Below are positions 39,136 to 51,736 of a DNA stretch of 64,000 nt, in pieces. A program made the translations under genes and the position numbers. Every line of letters starts with the position of its first letter. Position 1 is the first letter of the stretch. A model generated the notes under the pieces. That model made no database searches. It was not told where the DNA came from and saw nothing but the letters and a program-made list of their open reading frames with translations. The stretch is from Hemibagrus wyckioides. Lineage: Eukaryota > Chordata > Actinopteri > Siluriformes > Bagridae. The stretch spans positions 27,006,855 to 27,070,854 of the forward strand of contig NC_080715.1 in the NCBI RefSeq assembly GCF_019097595.1, in the 5' to 3' direction.

Positions 39136-39837
39136 TATCACTGCATAAGTAGCGTAATCTTTCAGAACTGCCACAAAGCAACACATCTGAATTGCATATT
39201 ACGAACCACACAGAAAATCTCATCGCGTTGTCGGGTTTAATTAGTGACCTCTACTAGTGCTAATGCATTTAATCTCGAGGCAACAACACAAGAATGCTGT
39301 ACAATCCTGGACAACACAAGTGTCTACAAAACTACTAGTGATTTAAATCCAAATCAAAACATGATATCAGTTAGTGTAACAAGTAATTTCACCAAGAACA
39401 AGAGCATGAGAACTCATTTTCAACTGATTACCTGTACGTTATATGATATTATACACAGCAGCATGGACGTAAGGAAAAACAAGCCCTGATTGGCCATGAG
39501 GAACTCTACAGTGTGCTTGCTCAGTAGTTCAGGCCTCCTGTCTTGAAGTGGGCAGGTGTTCACACTCACAAATGTCCAAGCACCTGCCTTCTACAACCAC
39601 CCCCCACCCTCCTCAAACCACCCCACTGACCAACCACCAGCTCTGCATGCCTCCAGCTGAGGTGTGTGCCAGCGTGAGCCAGGCCACTGCAGGACATCCT
39701 CCTCCAACAGCTGACCCCCCCAAACCCAGCTACCACATGCTGCTGCACTAAATTAACCCCCTTACATGGGCTGACATGGGCGCTGGACTCTCAGCTCTGT
39801 TCAAATCATCCGTTAAATCAAAGAGACTATTTACATA
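39136..39837. other. Intron 1 sequence, possible body of a decayed retroelement
   Basis: No confident feature. A Pro/Thr/His-rich frame at 39548-39751 ends just before a LINE-like 3' end, so it may be decayed retroelement sequence, but it cannot be matched to a domain by eye. Confidence 0.35.
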
Positions 39838-39942
39838 TTTATCTGCATTTTCATTGCACAATTTCTACTATTTGCATTTCTGGTAGATGCTAAACGGCAT
39901 TTCGTTGCTATGTACCTGTACTTTATAATGACAATAAAATTG

Positions 39943-40010
<68 letters not shown>

Positions 40011-40112
40011 CATCTATTCGTCTGTTTGTCTATCTAACCATCTATCCGTTTGTCTATCTGTCTGCTGGCCTATCTGACTATCTATCTATGTCTATCTACC
40101 CTATGTCTACTA
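39838..40112 (+). repeat. LINE-like 3' terminus with (ATCT)n tail
   Basis: The sequence ggcatttcgttgctatgtac, then tgacaataaaattgtatcta, resembles the 3' UTR end of common fish non-LTR elements. It passes directly into (ATCT)n from about 39944, with degenerate CATC/GTCT variants to about 40090. Confidence 0.6.
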
Positions 40113-40591
40113 ATCAGTTCATAATTCATCTGATCGCTTAGTGAGAACGCTAAATATCTTAACAGATACATCTCAACTGGAATAAAGTAAAGTCATGACA
40201 GTTCAGGCAAACTCAATTTCCACCAGACTGCAGAAGTTAATAACGCATCGTTAATAATCTGTTAAACCAAGAGATTTAATAGCGTCATTAAAACCTCCAA
40301 TCGAATTACTTTCACTTGATAAATTACACGAGCGAGGCGGATGCATGCTGAGTTTTAATGGTGAATTACGGATAGCTAGACGAGATGACGGAAAGGGACA
40401 GGATGCAAAAATATGACAAAAGTGCCACATTTGAGATTTCTGGGACAGAAATGTAAAGTTTCTTGTAAAGTGTAATGTTCTGGTAAAACAGAACAGAGCA
40501 GTTATAAGCTCAGATGTCAGGACTGTTGCCTACTCTGAGGAGTCTGACCTTTTGCTCGAGAAATGATCAATTTTCATGTGGATTCTGTTGA

Positions 40592-40631
<40 letters not shown>

Positions 40632-41115
40632 CATCTATCCATCTATCCATCTATCCATCTATCCATCTGTCTGTATGTCAGATAAATAAACAGACATACA
40701 GATAGATAAATAAACAATCTGTCTATCTGTCTACCTATCGATCCATCTATCTATCTGTAAAGTTTTTTCCTCACTGTGTTTAAAATTAATAACTGCATAA
40801 ACAAAAGCAGTAACATTTTGCAGGCCGAGACTCCACCCACTTCCACAACCAGAACAAACAAAAACAAACAAATAATTCAACTGAGGTTCTCCTAGGGTTC
40901 CTTCAGCCTGAATTTCAAAACCATTGGTCAGCTTTGTGCTGTTACAATACGTCACACGACACGCCCACTGGTGTTACCGTGACAATCATCTATAATCCAA
41001 CTAAAATTTAAATTCCATACTCCATTTCTAGAAGAGCTTTCAGATCCGGTGAATAAATCCATGTAAATCTTTTAGAAACTCTTCTGCTGAATCATACACA
41101 CCTTACCCTACTCCT
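40113..41115. other. Intron 1 sequence with a second (ATCT)n block
   Basis: (ATCT)n and (ATCC)n occupy 40592-40675, with a diverged GATA/ATCT inverted stretch to about 40755. The rest is ordinary. No gene is recognised. Confidence 0.5.
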
Positions 41116-43560
41116 GGACTGCATACTATACTCCTGCTGGATCACACCAGATTACACTCCCACTGGAACGCCAACTACACTGCTCTCCTGCTGGATCATA
41201 CACACACACACACTCCTACTGGATCACACACCAGATTACACTCCCACTGGAACACCAGCTACACTGCTCTCCTGCTGGATCACACACACACACACACTCC
41301 TACTGGATCACACACCAGATTACACTCCCACTGGAACACCAGCTACACTGCTCTCCTGCTGGATCACACACACACACACTCCTACTGGATCACACACCAG
41401 ATTACACTCCCACTGGAACACCAGCTACACTGCTCTCCTGCTGGATCACACACACACACACTCCTACTGGATCACACACCAGATTACACTCCCACTGGAA
41501 CACCAGCTACACTGCTCTCCTGCTGGATCACACACACACACACACTCCTACTGGATCACACACCAGATTACACTCCCACTGGAACACCAGCTACACTGCT
41601 CTCCTGCTGGATCACACACACACACACTCCTACTGGATCACACACCAGATTACACTCCCACTGGAACACCAGCTACACTGCTCTCCTGCTGGATCACACA
41701 CACACACACTCCTACTGGATCACACACCAGATTACACTCCCACTGGAACACCAGCTACACTGCTCTCCTGCTGGATCACACACACACACACTCCTACTGG
41801 ATCACACACCAGATTACACTCCCACTGGAACGCCAACTACACTGCTCTCCTGCTGGATCATACACACACACACACTCCTACTGGATCACACACCAGATTA
41901 CACTCCCACTGGAACACCAGCTACACTGCTCTCCTGCTGGATCACACACACACACACACACACACACACTCCTACTGGATCACACACCAGATTACACTCC
42001 CACTGGAACACCAGCTACACTGCTCTCCTGCTGGATCACACACACACACACACACACACTCCTACTGGATCACACACCAGATTACACTCCCACTGGAACG
42101 CCAACTACACTGCTCTCCTGCTGGATCACACACACACACACACACACACTCCTACTGGATCACACCAGATTACACTCCCACTGGAACACCAGCTACACTG
42201 CTCTCCTGCTGGATCATACACACACACACACTCCTACTGGATCACACACCAGATTACACTCCCACTGGAACGCCAACTACACTGCTCTCCTGCTGGATCA
42301 CACACACACACACTCCTACTGGATCACACACCAGATTACACTCCCACTGGAACACCAGCTACACTGCTCTCCTGCTGGATCACACACACACACTCCTACT
42401 GGATCACACACCAGATTACACTCCCACTGGAACACCAGCTACACTGCTCTCCTGCTGGATCACACACACACACACACACTCCTACTGGATCACACACCAG
42501 ATTACACTCCCACTGGAACACCAACTACACTGCTCTCCTGCTGGATCATACACACACACACACTCCTACTGGATCACACACCAGATTACACTCCCACTGG
42601 AACACCAGCTACACTGCTCTCCTGCTGGATCACACACACACACACACTCCTACTGGATCACACACCAGATTACACTCCCACTGGAACACCAGCTACACTG
42701 CTCTCCTGCTGGATCACACACACACACACTCCTACTGGATCACACACCAGATTACACTCCCACTGGAACACCAGCTACACTGCTCTCCTGCTGGATCACA
42801 CACACACACACTCCTACTGGATCACACACCAGATTACACTCCCACTGGAACACCAGCTACACTGCTCTCCTGCTGGATCACACACACACACACACTCCTA
42901 CTGGATCACACACCAGATTACACTCCCACTGGAACGCCAACTACACTGCTCTCCTGCTGGATCATACACACACACACACTCCTACTGGATCACACACCAG
43001 ATTACACTCCCACTGGAACACCAGCTACACTGCTCTCCTGCTGGATCACACACACACACACACTCCTACTGGATCACACACCAGATTACACTCCCACTGG
43101 AACACCAGCTACACTGCTCTCCTGCTGGATCACACACACACACACACTCCTACTGGATCACACACCAGATTACACTCCCACTGGAACGCCAACTACACTG
43201 CTCTCCTGCTGGATCATACACACACACACACTCCTACTGGATCACACACAAGATTACACTCCCACTGGAACACCAGCTACACTGCTCTCCTGCTGGATCA
43301 CACACACACACACACACACACACTCCTACTGGATCACACACCAGATTACACTCCCACTGGAACACCAGCTACACTGCTCTCCTGCTGGATCACACACACA
43401 CACACACACTCCTACTGGATCACACACCAGATTACACTCCCACTGGAACGCCAACTACACTGCTCTCCTGCTGGATCATACACACACACACACTCCTACT
43501 GGATCACACACCAGATTACACTCCCACTGGAACACCAGCTACACTGCTCTCCTGCTGGAT

Positions 43561-43591
<31 letters not shown>

Positions 43592-44421
43592 CTACTGGAT
43601 CACACACCAGATTACACTCCCACTGGAACACCAGCTACACTGCTCTCCTGCTGGATCACACACACACACACACACACTCCTACTGGATCACACACCAGAT
43701 TACACTCCCACTGGAACGCCAACTACACTGCTCTCCTGCTGGATCATACACACACACACACTCCTACTGGATCACACACCAGATTACACTCCCACTGGAA
43801 CACCAGCTACACTGCTCTCCTGCTGGATCACACACACACACACACACACTCCTACTGGATCACACACCAGATTACACTCCCACTGGAACACCAGCTACAC
43901 TGCTCTCCTGCTGGATCACACACACACACACACACACACACTCCTACTGGATCACACACCAGATTACACTCCCACTGGAACACCAGCTACACTGCTCTCC
44001 TGCTGGATCACACACACACACACTCCTACTGGATCACACACCAGATTACACTCCCACTGGAACGCCAACTACACTGCTCTCCTGCTGGATCACACACACA
44101 CACTCCTACTGGATCACACCAGATTACACTCCCACTGGAACACCAGCTACACTGCTCTCCTGCTGGATCACACACACACACACACACACTCCTACTGGAT
44201 CACACACCAGATTACACTCCCACTGGAACACCAGCTACACTGCTCTCCTGCTGGATCACACACACACACGCTCCTACTGGATCACACACCAGATTACACT
44301 CCCACTGGAACGCCAACTACACTGCTCTCCTGCTGGATCATACACACACACACACTCCTACTGGATCACACACCAGATTACACTCCCACTGGAACACCAG
44401 CTACACTGCTCTCCTGCTGGA

Positions 44422-44455
<34 letters not shown>
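41116..44455. repeat. About 83-bp minisatellite array
   Basis: About 40 copies of a unit that begins ctcctactggatcacacacc, continues agattacactcccactggaa and tacactgctctcctgctgga, and ends in a CA run of variable length. Two unit types alternate irregularly: aacaccagctac with gatcacac, and aacgccaactac, usually with gatcatac. The co-occurrence of several differences marks distinct unit lineages. Located in PTPN4 intron 1, about 2.5-5.8 kb downstream of exon 1. Confidence 0.97.
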
Positions 44456-44461
<6 letters not shown>

Positions 44462-44711
44462 TTCTGGATCTCTCTCTCTGCTCACACACACACACCGCTC
44501 CCTGCTGATCACACACTCTCACACACACACACACACACTCCTTCTGGATCTCTCTCTCACACACACACACCGCCTCCTGATAGATCACTCACACTCACAC
44601 TACACTCCTGCTGGATCTCTCTCACACACACACACACACACACCGCTCCTGATAGATCACTCTCACACACACACACACACAGACACACACACACACTACA
44701 CTCCTGCTGGA

Positions 44712-44743
<32 letters not shown>

Positions 44744-44836
44744 CGCTCCTGATAGATCACTCACACACACACACACACACTACACTCCTGCTGGATCTCT
44801 CTCTCTCTCTCACACACACACACCGCTCCTGATAGA

Positions 44837-44872
<36 letters not shown>

Positions 44873-45039
44873 CACTCCTTCTGGATCTCTCTCTCTCTCA
44901 CACACACACACCGCTCCTGATAGATCACTCACACTCTCACACACACACACACACTACACTCCTTCTGGATCTCTCTCTCTCTCACACACACACACCGCTC
45001 CTGATAGATCACTCACACTCACACTACACTCCTGCTGGA

Positions 45040-45073
<34 letters not shown>

Positions 45074-45089
45074 CGCTCCTGATAGATCA

Positions 45090-45122
<33 letters not shown>

Positions 45123-45135
45123 CACTCCTGCTGGA

Positions 45136-45169
<34 letters not shown>

Positions 45170-45227
45170 CGCTCCTGATAGATCACTCTCACACACACAC
45201 ACACACACACACTACACTCCTGCTGGA

Positions 45228-45263
<36 letters not shown>

Positions 45264-45323
45264 ACCGCTCCTGATAGATCACTCTCACACACACACACAC
45301 ACACACACTACACTCCTGCTGGA

Positions 45324-45363
<40 letters not shown>

Positions 45364-45468
45364 CGCTCCTGATAGATCACTCTCACACACACACACACAC
45401 ACACACACTACACTCCTGCTGGATCTCTCTCTCTCACACACACACACACACACTACACTCCTGCTGGA

Positions 45469-45502
<34 letters not shown>

Positions 45503-45517
45503 TACACTCCTGCTGGA

Positions 45518-45551
<34 letters not shown>

Positions 45552-45696
45552 CGCTCCTGATAGATCACTCTCACACACACACACACACACACACACTACA
45601 CTCCTGCTGGATCTCTCTCTCTCACACACACACACACTACACTCCTGCTGGATCTCTCTCTCTCTCACACACACACACACCGCTCCTGATAGATCA

Positions 45697-45731
<35 letters not shown>

Positions 45732-45957
45732 CACTCCTGCTGGATCTCTCTCTCTCACACACACACACCGCTCCTGATAGATCACTCACACACACACACA
45801 CACACACACACTACACTCCTGCTGGATCTCTCTCTCTCACACACACACACACACACTACACTCCTGCTGGATATCTCTCTCTCTCACACACACACACCGC
45901 TCCTGATAGATCACTCACACACACACACACACACACACACACTACACTCCTGCTGGA

Positions 45958-46006
<49 letters not shown>

Positions 46007-46087
46007 GCTCCTGATAGATCACTCACACACACACACACCGCTCCTGATAGATCACTCACACACACACACACCGCTCCTGATAGATCA

Positions 46088-46124
<37 letters not shown>

Positions 46125-46137
46125 CACTCCTGCTGGA

Positions 46138-46169
<32 letters not shown>

Positions 46170-46215
46170 TACACTCCTGCTGGATCTCTCTCTCTCTCAC
46201 ACACACAACACTACT
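44456..46215. repeat. CT/CA-rich minisatellite derived from the 83-bp array
   Basis: Units of about 75-120 bp combine ctcctgctggatctctctct, a CA run, ccgctcctgatagatcactc and another CA run ending in tacactcctg. The ctcctgctggat module is shared with the neighbouring 83-bp array, so the two are evolutionarily linked. Cys/Val-rich minus-strand frames are artefacts. Confidence 0.96.
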
Positions 46216-46873
46216 GGACCTCTCTCTCTCACTCACACACACACAGACACACACACACAACACTACTCCATGTAAGAGTGTACCTGGACGGTGATGAGGT
46301 CAGTTCAGCAGGTAAGAATTAAACTCAATCAGCGTCATGTAGAAGTAAAGAGCAGCGCGGGTTTCCTCTCCTTTTTTTCCAACACACAAACACGAACCTA
46401 AAAGCTGTCAGGTCTCACTGCAAAGCCACATGCCCCTTACACTGCAGTCCTCGCGCACACAGACAACAGAAACCGCCGTTAAACCGAGCTGAGTGACGGA
46501 CAGAGGAACTGAACACAACCGGCTACATGTTCACTGGAAACTACATCAGATAAATAGAGAAAAAAAACACCGCCACAAAGTTGCTAAAAATGATTCACGG
46601 GCAGCATGACGCGTCACACACACACACACACACACACACCGCACACACACACGCCTGTGACACGGTGACCTAAAAACTTTATTAACCTACGCAGCTACAC
46701 AGCTAAGGGCTCACTTAGCTAGTTAGCTTAGCTGCTGAATGTTTACATTCTCACCAACAAAACACCTCTAATAAACAACAACAACAACAACAAATATCAA
46801 CAACCATTATGCTAGCTGACTAGCAGCATTTCTCAGTGTGTGTGTGTTAGCTGAACATGTTTGGGTCGCTTAC
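46216..46873. other. Intron 1 start region
   Basis: Ordinary-complexity DNA immediately downstream of PTPN4 exon 1 in gene orientation, with a CA run at 46617-46639 and an AAC run at 46777-46791. No further exon is recognised. Confidence 0.5.
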
Positions 46874-47010
46874 CGTCATACACCGCTCCAGAGGTGTCCA
46901 GCTTTGAGGAAATACAGTTTCTCTAGGAGACGAGAAACACACACGCGCGCGCGCGCGCGCGGAAAAATCAGTGGGTGAGGAAGCTGGGAATGCCAGCGTC
47001 AGATGAGCCG
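46874..47010 (-). other. ptpn4: PTPN4 putative non-coding exon 1 (5' UTR, 5' limit uncertain)
   Basis: The inferred donor on the minus strand is GACG followed by GTAAGC, with the exon ending at 46874. It lies at the edge of a CpG-rich, promoter-like region and on the same strand as exon 2. Exon 2 starts with a good acceptor in 5' UTR, so a non-coding first exon is required. The last bases contain ATGACG; spliced to exon 2 this opens a seven-codon frame that stops at the PTPN4 start. An acceptor-like TCTCCTAG ending near 46926 leaves open that only 46874-46925 is a second UTR exon. The transcription start cannot be fixed from sequence alone. Confidence 0.6.
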
Positions 47011-47290
47011 CGGCGCAGACCGTACAGGGAACCTCATCGTTATTCTGGCCCGAAGGCAGCGCCGGTTCACGGTGTCTCTCTCTCACACACACACACCGCG
47101 GGGCCTCCACTCACTGCTCCGGGTCCGGGTCCTTGTCCGCTCCGGGGGAATAATCCAAACACGGCACGCGCGCGCAAAAAAAAAAAACACCATCAGCTCC
47201 ACATCCACGACGGTCACGGTAACCGTGGAGGGGGAAAAAAGAAGCGCGTGCACTCGGTGCTGACAGAGGAGCTCCTCAGTTCACGAGCAC
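46930..47290 (-). promoter_or_regulatory. CpG-rich promoter region of PTPN4
   Basis: This is the main CpG-rich non-repetitive stretch in the window. It contains a pure (CG)9 run at 46944-46961 and dense CpG through gccgcggcgcagaccg (47008), ccgggtccgggtcc (47120) and cacggcacgcgcgcgc (47160). No TATA box is evident. Its place just upstream of the exon 1 donor makes it the likely PTPN4 promoter. Confidence 0.65.
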
Positions 47291-47322
47291 TGAATGCGAT
47301 CAGCGGGCTTTTTCTCAGCCTG

Positions 47323-47374
<52 letters not shown>
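47323..47374. repeat. (CA)n microsatellite
   Basis: About 25 uninterrupted CA units upstream of the PTPN4 promoter. Confidence 0.97.
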
Positions 47375-47376
<2 letters not shown>

Positions 47377-47497
47377 CAGCTCGGCTAAAGCTCAGTGTTG
47401 CCAAATCCGTTGTTTTAGCGCAAGAAAATGAGTTACTTTTACTCTTTTTACGTTATTTCTATTATACATACATCACAAACCCTAAATCTTTAAGCAA

Positions 47498-47540
<43 letters not shown>

Positions 47541-47790
47541 CCCTGATCCTACTCAGGCACAAGAGGAACCTGGAGTTAGGGCACAAGCCTGGGGATACCC
47601 TGGACACTTCTGGCAAGGAATAAGACCCTGGTGACTCATCTCTCTCTCTCTCTCTCTCTCTCTCACATACACACACACACACACACACACACTACAGACA
47701 ATGCAGAGATGCCAGTCAGCTGAGCACCCAGAGGAAACCTCCAAAGCGATAATGAAACATTACAAACTCCTCATTATATTATTTATTCAT
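47498..47790. repeat. (ATA)n tract and dispersed-repeat fragment with CT/CA core
   Basis: (ATA)n lies at 47498-47540. It is followed by gatcctactcaggcacaaga, ggaacctggagttag and acaagcctggggataccctg, then (CT)n(CA)n (47640-47692) and acagacaatgcagagatgcc. The layout matches the dispersed teleost repeat at 35.5 kb and 52.9 kb. Confidence 0.65.
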
Positions 47791-48029
47791 CATGATGTTA
47801 TAGTTCTGTTTGTGAATCCGGCTCGGATTATCGCTTTCATTGTTGCTATAGCTGTAGTCCCTCATAAGCCAATACAGGAGACAGTATTATTATATGAAGC
47901 ATGCAGTGTGAATTATATTTTCTTCTCAGCTCTGAACACACTCTGTAGCCTGACCCTCGCACTGGGATTGTAGAGTTTCACATATTCTTTCAGTGTTGAT
48001 GAGGATTTCCTCCACATTCTCATTCAGTG

Positions 48030-48205
48030 TGTTCTCACCTTCCAAGATATCTCCCGCAGAGGCGGATTATTTACATGTAATTGCCCCCTAGGTGTGGATA
48101 TGTGTGTGAAAGTGTGACCTCTGATGGACTGCTGCCTCATCCAGGGTAATCTCCCTCAGGCCGTGATAAGCTCCAGATCATTCAAGATGAATAAATGAAT
48201 AACAA
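48030..48205 (+). repeat. Dispersed-repeat 3' fragment
   Basis: gtgtgtgaaagtgtgacctc, then gatggactgctgcctcatcc and ataagctccagatcattcaa end in gatgaataaatgaataa. This resembles the right-hand end and AATG tail of the dispersed fish repeat also seen at 61.1 kb. Confidence 0.55.
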
Positions 48206-48262
48206 ACCTATTATAGTATCAAACTGTATCACTGAATCTTATTTCTTCTGATAAAGGTAATG

Positions 48263-48776
48263 TAAACTATATTGCCGAAAGTTTTGGGAAACCCCTCCAA
48301 ATCATTGAATTCAGGTGTTGTTTTTCAGGGGTTGGATTTGGCCCCTTAGTTCCAGTGAAAGGAACTCTTAATGCTTCAGCATACCAAGACATTTTGGACA
48401 ATTTCATGCTCTCAACTTTGTGGGAACAGTTTGGGGATGATCCCTTCCTGTTCCAACATTACTGGAGACTGCGAGCCAGGTCTTCTCATCCAACATCAGT
48501 GCCTGACCTTACAAATGCTCTTCTAGAGAAATGGTCAAAAACACACTCCTAAACCTTGTGGAAAGCCTTCCCAGAAGAGTTGAAGCTGTTATAGCTGCAA
48601 AGGGCGGGCCAACTCTACATTACATTCATGTGCATGTAAAGGCAGACGTCACAGTTTTGGCCTGGCTCGCAGTCTAACTGGAACTAAGGGGCCAAGCCCA
48701 ACCCCTGAAAAACAAGACTTGAATTCAATGATTTGGAGGGGTGTCCCAAAACTTTTGGCAATATAGTGTACATTAA
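48263..48776 (+). mobile_element. Fold-back Tc1-like derivative (family B), copy 1
   Basis: Long inverted ends: ctatattgccgaaagttttg from 48271, and its complement cccaaaacttttggcaatat ending near 48770, with about 100 bp of inverted similarity extending through ggttggatttggcccctta. Between them are transposase remnants on the plus strand, LNASAYQDILDNFMLSTLWE and SVPDLTNALLEKWSK, with a large internal deletion. Near 48635-48670 the sequence switches to the opposite orientation at cacagttttggcctggctcg. It is non-autonomous and lies upstream of PTPN4. Confidence 0.9.
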
Positions 48777-49374
48777 TATCGTCCTGAGGATCTGGCAACC
48801 CATGTAACACACCTCAGTCTCAGAGCGCCACCAGGGCACAGGGCTCACATTACACAGAGGGGCCAATATTATAACCCTGTATAATACAAATAGATCAGGA
48901 TATTAAATTTAACATCTAAGGCCAAACTGCTACAGGATCATCAGTGGAGTCTGAAAACTGTGAAGAAAAACAAAACAAAAGGGAAAATGAGTTTATGAAT
49001 AGATAGTTGAGGATTAAACATTGTCTAAATCCCAAAACACTCTGTAAATAAATGCATAAGATAATAGAATAGCGACTACATCCTACTCATGTGTCTGGAA
49101 TTCAATACAAGAACCAGGCTGAATTTTTTTTAAAAAGTGTCTATCTTTTTTTTTTAAACAATTAAGAAAAAAATATTTCTATCATATTCTAAAGATGCAA
49201 GTTTTACCTTTTTGTCAGATCTAAAAGCTATAGTGGAACAGCAGGGTTGGGAATTTGATTTTATCATAATAAATAAAAATGATAAAAGAATTAATAAATC
49301 AAATTTCAATAAGAGTTGTCCAGTTTTATCATTAATATTCAAATAACATACAAATAAGCAGAGCAGAAAAATTG
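48777..49374. other. Intergenic AT-rich sequence
   Basis: Between TMEM177 and PTPN4. No supported open frame, SINE or transposon is visible. Confidence 0.5.
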
Positions 49375-49588
49375 TATTAATATTATTTCCTAACCTTCAT
49401 TCAGCAAAGACAACAATAACAGATTTGAAAAATTTATGATATTTGCATGTGTATATGATACAATATATTTTTTAAAAACCAAATCAATACAGCATTTTAT
49501 GTAAATTAAATGTAAAATAAATAAATAAAATAAAATAAAAATCACAGTAGAAAATTACCACAAAAGGGTAAGCAACATTTTTTTAAAT

Positions 49589-49631
<43 letters not shown>

Positions 49632-49900
49632 TATTATTTATATTATTTCATTACATTTAATCATTCATTTCTTACAGCAAAAACAACAATTTCAAAATAT
49701 ATATGATACAGTATTTTTTAAAACTAAATCAGTATGAACACAGTATTAAAGTAAATGAAATGTAATAAATAAATATATAAATATAAAAAAAAAATAAAAT
49801 AAAATAAAATAAAAATCATGGTAGAAAACCAACGCAAAAGGGTAAGCAACTATTTATTCATTCATTCATTCATTCATTCATTCATTCATTCATTCAGTAA
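49375..49900. repeat. Tandem duplication of about 285 bp with different microsatellite ends
   Basis: Two diverged copies, about 49390-49575 and 49670-49855. Both contain tatatgatacaatatatttt-like sequence, an AAATAAAT run, and finish with cgcaaaagggtaagcaac or ccacaaaagggtaagcaac. The first is followed by (TTTA)n (49585-49630), the second by (ATTC)n (49855-49896). Confidence 0.8.
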
Positions 49901-50281
49901 CAACACAACATATAATTTGAGTAATTTTATTTAAGTACAATGCACTAAGGAAAAATATCTACATTCTACTTTCTGGTTCTTTCTTCTCTTCTGCTTTGTC
50001 TCCCTGCAACCTCTGCAGTGTGTTTGGTGATTTGTGACATATTGAAAATAATTCATTATAAAAAACAGATGAATTAATTTTGTTTCTGGGTACCTATATG
50101 CATCACAACCAATGTGTAGCACAATAGTCAGGACAATTTAAAAACTATATAGTCATTTTACCCTCATTAGGGCTCACTAAGATACGTTTTGACAGTCACT
50201 GCAAACGTAAACCAGTTGCCCCAGTTGCCCTGATGTCCCGTTACACCTGAATTCACTGTTTTAATCAGACGGAGTGTGTAT

Positions 50282-50330
<49 letters not shown>

Positions 50331-51344
50331 AGAAACAGCGACATCTAGCGGTCACAGTGTCATTGCACGCTACAATATACGGTTGAGTGCAAAAAATTTT
50401 ACTAAGCAAATCTTCAGCCGTTCTTTCAGACATATCCGTTATAACATCTCATCAGCTACTTTAAATCAATTCATATCAATCAATCAATAAATAGATAAGT
50501 AAATAAATATATGTACAGTAGTGAGTGATTTGGGACGTAGCCTTTGACCCACTACACACTCAGCATATTTTGTTCATTGAAACTCTTGTTTTTGCTCTAT
50601 GCTTAAGATTATTTGGGTTTAAGGTCAAAAGAAGACCCAGACCCGATATGTTCAGAATTTCAGCTTCCATTTTCTCATATTTACATCTGTGTTTGAATTA
50701 TTTGAGACTCCCACCACCGTGTTTCAGGAATAATGAGCAGATCCTTAATTTCTCCTCTCTTCCTGGCCTTTATATCACTTTGGTTGAGGTTAATCTTGTT
50801 TCCAGAACTTTTGTGGCTCATCTTGTGATATATTTCTGTTCTCAAAGGCTGCTGGTCATGTTACTGCCGGTTGTTTTGGTTTTGGTTGTTTTTAAACAGT
50901 AAATGCAGTCATCACAAGATCATAACAGACATTCAAAGCTGTTAATAGTTTAATTAGCCAATCTAACATGGCACATGTTCCAATATTTCTGATCACTTGA
51001 ATTTAATGGATGAACACCGATATTTAGATCATGTTGCACACACGACAAAGGAGGAGGAAGAATGACGAAAAACAGGAACGCTCAAAAGCTATTTCAGGAG
51101 GTCATTTCTATTTTTGTAAAGGAAACTTCCAGAAATGGGACTGTCTTTATTGTGAATCAGCATGTCTGACTGCTATACATTGGTCAAGCTCCTTGTTGAA
51201 AAAAAAAAAGAAAAAATTCCAAATTCCTGTCAGTAATTTTACATTCTCCCAAAGTGGTTCTCTGTGGGTTCTCTGGTTTCATCTCACACCTCAAAATCAT
51301 GGAAAACCTCCTGTAAATATCCTCTAGGTGCATGTGCAGTGTAG
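49901..51344. other. Intergenic sequence with (GT)n run
   Basis: A (GT)n run lies at 50284-50329. It is followed by ggagaaacagcgacatctag, which looks repeat-derived. A 125-codon frame at 50525-50902 has no recognisable domain and no flanking gene signals. No gene is called. Confidence 0.45.
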
Positions 51345-51736
51345 TGTATATAAGGTCCATAAAGACATGGATGAGCGAGTTTGGTGTGGAGTCCTGACCT
51401 CAACCTGATAGAACACCTTTGGGATGAATTAGAGCGGAGACTGTGAGCCAGACCTTCTCATCCAACATCAGTGCCTGACCTCACAAAATGCTCCTCTAGA
51501 GGAATGATCAAAAATTCCCATAAACACATAAAACATTTGCCCATATAGTGTACATATATCTGAGTCTAATATCCTCGATCCCCATAAAAATGCCAACTAT
51601 GTAACATCACCATATATGAGCGTGCTCATGGAGGGACATCAGACAGTTCTTGTAAATGCAGCCTTGTCTTTTATTCAACAGAACCTCTTACTCAAACCTT
51701 CTTTACGCTTTCTCCTCTTTCAGCAGATTCATGTAG
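51345..51736 (+). repeat. Partial duplication of the Tc1 fragment and TMEM177 3' end
   Basis: It parallels 53845-54340 in the same orientation. The first half (51353-51552) is a family B transposase fragment ending in atatagtgtacatatatctg. The second half (51553-51736) follows the TMEM177 3' flank: atgccaactatgtaacatca, gctcatggagggacatcaga, and finally gctttctcctctttcagcag. On the minus strand this last part encodes NLLKEEKA plus stop, the exact C terminus of TMEM177. Similarity stops at 51736, so only the last codons are retained. Confidence 0.85.

Noticed and set aside
39548..39751. Pro/Thr/His-rich 67-codon frame
   Set aside because: It lies just upstream of a LINE-like 3' end and has an equally open antisense frame; most likely retroelement or chance.
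46847..47388. Overlapping frames across the PTPN4 CpG-rich region
   Set aside because: GC-rich promoter DNA is stop-poor. The frames cross a (CA)n run and show no conserved motif.
50525..50902. 125-codon plus-strand frame
   Set aside because: No recognised domain, no promoter or splice context, and low-complexity hydrophobic ending. It could be chance.
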